A stretch of 64,000 nucleotides of DNA from Pollenia angustigena (taxonomy: Eukaryota; Arthropoda; Insecta; Diptera; Polleniidae): the NCBI GenBank assembly GCA_930367215.1, contig OV884059.1, forward strand, positions 235,289,803 through 235,353,802, in the 5' to 3' direction. Position numbers and translations under genes: made by a program. The notes beneath the pieces were generated by a model. It was not told the DNA's origin. It ran no database searches and saw nothing but the letters and a program-made list of their open reading frames with translations. Below, in pieces: positions 57,376 through 64,000 of the stretch. The first letter of the stretch is position 1, and each line of letters begins with the position of its first letter.

Positions 57376-58224
57376 ACTTTAAATGTTAGTAATATATAAA
57401 ATAATAAAGAATAGTGAGTTAATCCACCTCAAAGAAATGATAAACTTCTTGGGTATTTTATTTTAAATTGTACCAAAAAGGGATGAATTGTTCCAGTGTA
57501 ATGAAGTTCCGATTGTACCAAATGTGATATCGTTAGCTTATGTATATGCAAAACATTATTAGAAAATTTTAAATTGATTTGTTTTGTTGATAACGATTCA
57601 CATTACATATTTTTATAAAATTTTAAACTGTCCAAGTTATTTACAAAATTAAAAATTACCTTTCATCAAAAATACAATTTTTTTTTAACAAATAATGTAT
57701 AATCACACTCAAGAAAAAAATTAGCAGAGTTTTTAATTCTTTTTATAAGAACACATTAATATTTTTAAACGTCAAAACTGGGTAATTTGTTTTATAACTG
57801 TTACCAGGGTGTTAGTTGAATTAGTGATCAGACTAAAAATTATTGCAAAAGAAAAATTAATAAAAGTGCTGTAAAATTATAAAAGCCGAATCCATATACG
57901 TATGTATTACACAATTTATAATAAGTGTGACTATCAGCTTCTCCCTTATAGGACTGTTAGAAATTTTGCGGCCTACCCCATTGTACTTCCAAACGCTGAA
58001 AATTTCTAAGAATAAATGGCAGCATCTGCAGGTCCTCAGATTTTTGTTTCCATCAGACTGTCATCATTATTATGATGGTATCCTTATGAGTTATAATATC
58101 GAGGTATGTATTTCCTTTTTAATAAATTTAAATAAAGTCGAACTTCCCTATAATGAATCTGTATGGGACCATAACATTTCTTCATTATAATATAAAAAGT
58201 TTATAATACAAAAGAAATATTTTT
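57376..58224. other. Intergenic sequence with a short unidentified ORF
   Basis: A plus-strand frame (57927-58190) contains KISKNKWQHLQVLRFLFP and ends near a GAG/GTATGT donor-like site at 58102. Another frame gives DYQLLPYRTVRNFAAYP. I do not recognise either and cannot call a gene. Confidence 0.3.
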
Positions 58225-58365
58225 AATCCAAATTTTAATTTTCTTCATAAAAATAATTTAATGAAAAAATAAATTTGATGAACTTAAGCCTGATTAAAAA
58301 TATTAAAATTTGGATTAAAAAACCATAAATAGTTCGACCAAAAATAACCATAATACTAATTATTC
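58225..58365 (-). repeat. Inverted partial copy of the 59.5/60.1-kb repeat
   Basis: The complement of CTTCATAAAAATAATTTAAT..GATGAACTTAAGCC..CCATAAATAGTTC matches 59515-59640 and 60078-60200. The tRNA-like part is not included. Confidence 0.7.
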
Positions 58366-59510
58366 AAAAGAAATATTTTTATTAGTTTTTTTTTCAAATA
58401 ATCTGTTTTTTTTTTTTTATTAGGATTGCATTCTTCCAAGTGGCAGTTATTCTTAGTTTTTGGAATGTTTGTTTTTGTTTTTTTATAAAGTAGTGGAGTA
58501 TAGACTGTTCAGCTTTATTTTGTGTTAATCCTTTAGAATTATTAAATTGTAATAATATCTTTCTTTGGAGAAGTACTACTTTGTCCAACATTTATGTTAA
58601 CTTAATATGGGACCTGCTATCAACACTACGCTTTCCTTTTTCTTATTATTTTTCAGAAATTTTACCTAATTAAAATTTACTTTTTGCAACGTACATAGCT
58701 ATGTAAGAATGCGATACGGAGTTCTTTTGAAAAAATTCGATATATACATGTTATGTTATATGAGTCAAATTTTTATTTGCTAAATTTGTTCATTGTAAAA
58801 TAAAATAATTTTAAGGAGATCAAAATACTTTTTAATTAGAATGAAAAATATGGCTTTTTAAAATCAATTCGTAGCTAAATTAAATGAAGTTACATTTTCT
58901 AGTTTAAACCACTACTTATTAGTAATAAAATCATTAAAAAAATTATCATATATATTATTTCTAAAGCAAATATCTCCCATACCACCGCATCAAATTTAAT
59001 GAATGATATCTCATTTTAAAGCTTATTTCTAACACTAATGACGAAAAATAATTAGAAATTGAAAAATTAATATTTTCATTAATAAAGGATTCGTACGGGC
59101 AAAAACTTAACGATGATCATGTCATTACCTCTAACATTGTATTCAAAGAAGTATTATAAAAGCATTTAAACATATGTATGTATGTAAATATGTATGATAT
59201 ATATTATGATTTCTAATATTTTTATACTTTTAATAAAATGTATTAAAGTTACTAAAATTTCTATTAATTATTTTCATTTTATGTTACAAAAATGACAACT
59301 GACGGTGCGAAATATTCGCACGGGATATCTAGTCATATATATACACATATCCTATTTTTCAGGTAATTTAACACAAATATTTAATTATTTAATATTTTAA
59401 ATGTTTGCTTCACTTAATACTAATATACTTTCGTTGATAATACGTCTTTTTGTTTCTGAAAATTACAAATTTATAAAACGTAGCACACACAACTTAAAAA
59501 ATAATAATAA
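58366..59510. other. AT-rich intergenic sequence
   Basis: A 65-codon minus-strand frame (58394-58591) is Gln/Lys-rich with no recognisable domain. Otherwise nothing beyond AT-rich DNA. Confidence 0.35.
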
Positions 59511-59800
59511 ATAATCAGTATTGTGGTTATTTTGTTGAACTATTTATGGTTTTTAATCCAAATTTTTATGATTAGGTTTAAGTTCATCAAATTTAATTTT
59601 CATTAAATTATTTTTATGAAGAAAGGAATTTTACAAACACGAAAATTAATTAAAATTGTTATTGATAATCTTTCATTCTTGACGTGGCTGGGGCTCGAAC
59701 CCCGGCCGGCAGGTTACCATGACATGTTTCGATCGCAACCACTCGATCTCCTCAGATGGATTTGCCGTCTTACACCCGCAGCCATCGACGACCGCTGACG
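59511..59800 (-). repeat. SINE-like repeat with a tRNA-like head, copy 1
   Basis: On the minus strand it contains GATCGAGTGGTTGCG (59734-59748), an A-box match as in Ser/Leu tRNAs, and GGGGTTCGAGCCCC (59690-59703), a B-box. Their spacing is about that of a tRNA. The 5' and 3' acceptor strands do not pair, so it is not an intact tRNA gene. Its body (CAGTATTGTGGTTATTTTG..) is repeated at 60072. Confidence 0.6.
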
Positions 59801-60071
59801 TCAATGGTCAAAAATCAATCCTTAAACCAAATTGTATTCTAACCTTTGGTAGATCGAAATTTGCTTTTCCGAATGATTATCCATTTTTAATTGATTTTAC
59901 GTTTTTTTTCCTTTACTTCTGTTTTCTCGTACTTTTGTCAAGAATTCTTCTTGAAGTCGAAAGTACATTTGTTTTGTTTTTTCATTTTTGTCGTTCTTTT
60001 TTCTGTTGACCTTTTTTCAGCACAACTTGAAGGACAAATGAATACATAGAGCTCGTGCCTTAGCTTTAACA
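59801..60071. other. Spacer between the two SINE-like copies
   Basis: Phe-rich open frame without domain features. No gene recognised. Confidence 0.35.
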
Positions 60072-60321
60072 ATAATCAGTATTGTGGTTATTTTGTTGAA
60101 CTATTTATGGTTTTTAATCCAAATTTTTATAATTAGGCTTAAGTTCATCAAATTAAATTTTCATTAAATTATTTTTATGAAGAAAGGAATTTTACAAACA
60201 CAAAAATTAATTAAAATTGTTATTGATAATCTTTCATTCTTGACGTGGCTGGGGCTCGAACCCCGGCCGGCAGGTTACCATGACATGTTTCGATCGCAAC
60301 CACTCGATCTCCTCAGATGGA
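60072..60321 (-). repeat. SINE-like repeat with a tRNA-like head, copy 2
   Basis: About 245 bp nearly identical to 59511-59755, including both internal promoter boxes (B box 60251-60264, A box 60295-60309). It diverges exactly after CTCCTCAGATGGA, where copy 1 continues with TTTGCCGTC. Confidence 0.6.
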
Positions 60322-60480
60322 AGAAGAATAGCCTATATATTTTTTTATTTAAAATAACACAAAATTTTTGTTACTAATTATTAATTTTTATTTAGGAAAC
60401 ATTGTTAAAATAAAAAAGTAGCTCAAGCTGTTCCGGTGTATGCGGAGATTCAACTTTAGTTTTCTTTAATTAATATTTCT

Positions 60481-63103
60481 TTTTATACCCTTCACCAGAG
60501 GTGTAAAAGGGTATATATAAGTTTGTCATTACGTTTGTAATTTCCACAATATTGATTTTAGACCCCATAAAGTATATATATTCTGGGTCCATATGAGAAG
60601 AGAAGTTGATTTAACCATGTCCGTCTGTCCGTCTTACGCTTGATATGTGTTTTCCGGGAAAACCAGACATGATAGCGGCTAGGTTGTTTTACATTTATGT
60701 CACATATAGTCCACCATTTCGTGCTATTGAAATTCAGCAAGATCGGTCCACAAATGGCTGAGATATGATCAAAAAACCACGACTGCCTCTAATTTTTTCC
60801 AAAAATCCCTTGTTGTTGTTGTATTTTTATTGCTTTTTTCTGTATATCTGGAGAACGGTAAGAGCCAAAGTTTCCAAATTAGGTACACACATTTAGGTTG
60901 TCAATACACACCACCCTACAAAATGTGGGCGGGATTGGAGAAGTGGGCGTGGTACCTCCCGTACAAAAAAAATTAAAAATTGTATAAAAACCTAAATTTT
61001 AGGGCCGATCTAAATTTTTTTTTAAATACCCATTTTCGGTAACCATGGATCTTCCCGAGTCCAAGTTTTATAACACAAATAAATGGTAAATTTCTTGCTT
61101 AACACGTCGGTATATAAATCTGTCAAATCGGTTAAATAATGGCTGAGTTATAATCAAAATACTGAAATCCCAAAAGTTACTCTTTTTTATACCCTTCACC
61201 AGAGGTGTAAAAGGGTATATATAAGTTTGTCATTACGTTTGTAATTTCCACAATATTGACTTTAGACCCCATAAAGTATATATATTCTGGGTCCTTATGA
61301 GGAGAGAACTTGATTTAACCATGTCCGTCTGTCCGTCTTACGCTTGATATGTGTTTTCCGGGAAAACCAGACATGATAGCGGCTAGGTTGTTTTACATTT
61401 ATGTCACATATAGTCCACCATTTCGTGCTATTGAAATTCAGCAAGATCGGTCCACAAATGGCTGAGATATGATCAAAAAACCACGACTGCCTCTAATTTT
61501 TTCCAAAAATCCCTTGTTGTTGTATTTTTATTGCTTTTTTCTGTATATCTGGAGAACGGTAAGAGCCAAAGTTTCCAAATTAGGTACACACATTTAGGTT
61601 GTCAATACACACCACCCTACAAAATGTGGGCGGGATTGGAGAAGTGGGCGTGGTACCTCCCGTACAAAAAAAATTAAAAATTGTATAAAAACCTAAATTT
61701 TAGGGCTGTCATATGTCCTATGGATATGACTTATATACCAAAATATTGGAAATCGGGAAAATCGGTTCAGATACAAAAAAGTTATGACCAAAATTGATTT
61801 TTTTTTTTAAATACCCATTTTCGGTAACCATGGATCTTCCCGAGTCCAAGTTTTATAACACAAATAAATGGTAAATTTCTTGCTTAACACGTCGGTATAT
61901 AAATCTGTCAAATCGGTTAAATAATGGCTGAGTTATAATCAAAATACTGAAATCCCAAAAGTTACTCTTTTGTATACCCTTCACCAGAGGTGTAAACGGG
62001 TATATATAAGTTTGTCATTACGTTTGTAATTTCCACAATATTGATTTTAGACCCCATAAAGTATATATATTCTGGGTCCTTATGAGGAGAGAACTTGATT
62101 TAACCATGTGATGTCACTCTACCCCCCTTCACATTTGTTTACATATACCAGCATAATGCTCAATATGGTTTTCGCTATCATCCTTCTTTATTATTTCATC
62201 TATTTAAACGAAGTTATTTTAACAAATCGAAACTAGGAATTTCTGTTTTTTGCTACTTAAAAACTCCCCAAAATGATAAAAGAAAACAAACACACATACT
62301 TACATGCCACAAAGTCTACTTTCACACGTTTCATCTTTTGATGCTCAACTCTTATGTTTTTAGGTGAGAGAAGAAAGAAGAAAGGGGGTTAGTACAGAGA
62401 TGCCTGTACTCGGTCAGTACGCTTTGTGTTTTTATTCGTTGGTATATGCCAGCAATGGCTGCATGTAATTTTTTTCTTTTCTTTTTCTCCTTGATTCGCT
62501 GTTAATGAAATTGTTGTTGTTTTGAACCGAAAAAAGTTGAAACCGATTGCTGCGTGTGATTATGTTGGCATCTTTAAAAGGGAATTGAAAAGAAGTTGAG
62601 CATCAAAAGATGAAACGTGTGAAAGTAGACAAACTATTTTGGTGAATATATTTCCACATTTTGGTTCAAAACTCGAATAAGTTTTATGGCTTACCACTTT
62701 GCTATTGTGGTGAAAAACATGAAAAGTAATTACAACTCAACACTGTGAACATCAAACGGGCCATATTTCATTTTAATGATATTCAAACAACGTTCCTTCA
62801 TGGTTAAGTTTTCTAGGGGGTTAAGTTAGAAACTGTGAGATCTGTGGTTCAAATCTTGTTTATTTAAAAAGAAAATTTTTTTTTTAAATTTTTATTTTTT
62901 TTATATTCTAAAAACGATTAAAAAAATATTTACCAGTTTTCGCTTTTTTAAATTTAAATTTAATGAAGTTTAAAGTAGTGTTAATATGTATGTATACATA
63001 TGTTAAAACTATTTAGTTTTTGTCTAGTTGCTCTGTATTCTGCTCCCACAATGGTGAAGGGTATATAAGATTCGGCACAGCCGAATATAGCACTCTTACT
63101 TGT
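60481..63103 (+). mobile_element. Helentron-like element with tandem units and terminal hairpin
   Basis: Units start at 60481, 61183 and 61968; the third is cut at about 62109. The 3' tail from about 62800 (TCTAGGGGGTTAAGTTAG..CTCTGTATTCTGCTCC) ends in hairpin GATTCGGCACAGCCGAAT and ACTCTTACTTG. Layout: hairpin start, n units, partial unit, tail, hairpin. There is no Rep/helicase gene, so it is non-autonomous. The superfamily is inferred from the ends, not shown. Confidence 0.6.
62319..62632. mobile_element. 314-bp TIR/fold-back element in the Helentron-like copy
   Basis: AAAGTCTACTTTCACACGTT..TCATCTTTTGATGCTCAACT is inverted at the right as AGTTGAGCATCAAAAGATGA..AACGTGTGAAAGTAGAC (about 40-bp arms). 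The interior is GC-richer, with a GGTGAGAGAAGAAAGAAG purine tract. Non-coding. Confidence 0.78.
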
Positions 63104-63107
63104 TTTT

Positions 63108-63257
63108 ATTAATATTATCAGTTTGAGATTCTTGCCAAATCGACCAACAAAAATCTGCAAGCATTCCTTCCGATGGGTTTCCATTATAACGCTCTCCATT
63201 AATTTCTGAATAAATCCAAAACGATAAGAGATACAGAAAAATTCTGTTCGACTAAAA
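63108..63257 (-). pseudogene. Exon-like fragment of an arthropod mobile-element protein
   Basis: After an acceptor-like TTTATTTTAG, an open minus-strand frame reads SNRIFLYLLSFWIYSEINGE then RYNGNPSEGMLADFCW. GERxxxxxxxxMLADyCW resembles the C-terminal motif of a protein family widely repeated in arthropod genomes. It runs into the Helentron-like tail, where CAA/GTAAG or a TAA ends it. No other part of such a protein is seen. Confidence 0.45.
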
Positions 63258-63778
63258 TAAATACAATTACACATCTTCTGGTGTTTTACTTTTGAAAATC
63301 GAATGACTGGTTCTCGAGTTAGGATGAAATATGTCTCCGTACCTGACTAATTAAGGGCAAAAAATTTGCCACGCCCATTAAACAAAATGCCGATCTTGTG
63401 GAAAAAAACCGAGAACGGATTTGAGTTCAGCACATCAAAATCCATATAGTCCATATAGTTTTATTTAACGGAGGATTTTGCTGCTGAGCAGTGTTATTTG
63501 CAGGGATACCAAAAATATTTTACACAAACAAATAGGTACACACAGTCATTTCGAGCTGTGGTCATGCAAACTGTCAAACAACAACATTACTGGTGAGTAT
63601 CGTTTCTAAAACTTTTTTTTCAAAAAATTGGATTTTTCCTCAAAAACATTAATGAATTGGCGAAATATTAACAATTCATTTATGACTGTGAAAAAAATTA
63701 CATATTTTACATTTTTCATTTATGAAAAATCAAAAATGGTTGAACATGAGCTATCACATTTGAATTTCTCTGAACTCT
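63258..63778. other. Intergenic sequence, MITE edges
   Basis: A lone CCCTGCAAAT-family end lies at about 63490-63503 (TTATTTGCAGGG). Otherwise AT-rich with no gene. Confidence 0.35.
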
Positions 63779-64000
63779 GCTATTATACTTTGTATTAATA
63801 CATGTCAAAAACCAAGTAATCCCTGCAAATAAAATTGGACCACATACGTTTGGGTTACTTTTGGACTAGTCCTGGTCCCTTGTGGACTAGGATGTGTCAC
63901 GAATATGACAAGTATTAAGAAAAAAGTTTGACATCCCATACGACTTCATCGTTTTTTAAAAAATTTCTAAACAATAATACTTTTCATTGGATCAGGATTG
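63779..64000. mobile_element. GGCTAGATTACAC-family MITE fragment with nested MITE
   Basis: CTATTATACTTTGTATTAAT..ACATGTCAAAA and later GTTTGACATCCCATACGACT match 16129-16300. About 65 bp (63829-63892) of the CCCTGCAAAT family (CCCTGCAAATAAAATTGG..GGACTAGTCC) interrupts it. Runs off the window end. Confidence 0.7.

Noticed and set aside
57927..58190. Possible receptor-type exon
   Set aside because: The reading has no recognisable family motif and no supporting neighbouring exon.
59684..59757. Functional tRNA-Ser gene
   Set aside because: A and B boxes are present, but the acceptor strands do not pair and the same sequence is repeated inside a larger dispersed unit.
53916..60740. Recurring 60-codon ORF (MLNFNSTKWWTICDI)
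   Set aside because: Identical because it lies in the tandem Helentron-like unit; no sign of protein-level selection.

Overview
This is nuclear DNA of a higher (brachyceran, probably calyptrate) fly. The evidence is a Cdk5 kinase very close to the Drosophila protein, a ZAD-C2H2 zinc-finger gene of the arthropod type, Jockey-clade LINEs, a copia element with a copia-type primer-binding site, an AT-rich background, and many copies of the ATACCCTTCACC-type repeats common in higher flies. The species cannot be named from the sequence.

There are only two host loci. (1) At 636-2032, minus strand, lie the three 3' exons of Cdk5. This copy is broken twice: a 590-bp inverted-repeat element sits 5 bp inside an exon, and the last exon has an in-frame TAA. 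No N-lobe exon is visible upstream. (2) At 22853-41166, plus strand, lies a complete-looking nine-exon ZAD zinc-finger gene. The splices I chose give 1522 codons plus stop with no internal stop. It has about 29 fingers and a four-times repeated three-finger module. Exons 7 and 8 are separated by a 13.3-kb intron filled with nested transposons.

The rest is mobile DNA, often nested. 2.3-8.4 kb: a 168-bp tandem array and stacked small inverted-repeat elements. 8.36-18.94 kb: one CCCAGCGG-ended element split first by a hAT-like element (8-bp duplication) that carries a second copy of the same CCCAGCGG family, then by an 8.4-kb inverted-repeat element (TTA duplication). The latter contains a nearly full-length Jockey LINE (14-bp duplication) and a Harbinger copy. 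18.9-22.8 kb: MITEs and a Helentron-like repeat. 26.6-37.4 kb: a copia element (5-bp duplication ATTGG) holding a second Jockey LINE and a piece with a MADF-like domain, followed by a 507-bp fold-back. 37.5-39.6 kb: nested TIR elements up to exon 8. 41.2-46.4 kb: dispersed repeats. 46.5-52.1 kb: two hAT-like elements with perfect 8-bp duplications, a LOA/I-type LINE fragment and a pogo/Tigger-type MITE. 52.3-53.7 kb: hAT transposase relic. 53.8-64 kb: tandem Helentron-like units, tRNA-like SINE copies and MITE fragments.

The elements do not form a gene system. Their interest is that target duplications and empty sites inside the window fix a relative insertion order and show several TIR families that I cannot name.
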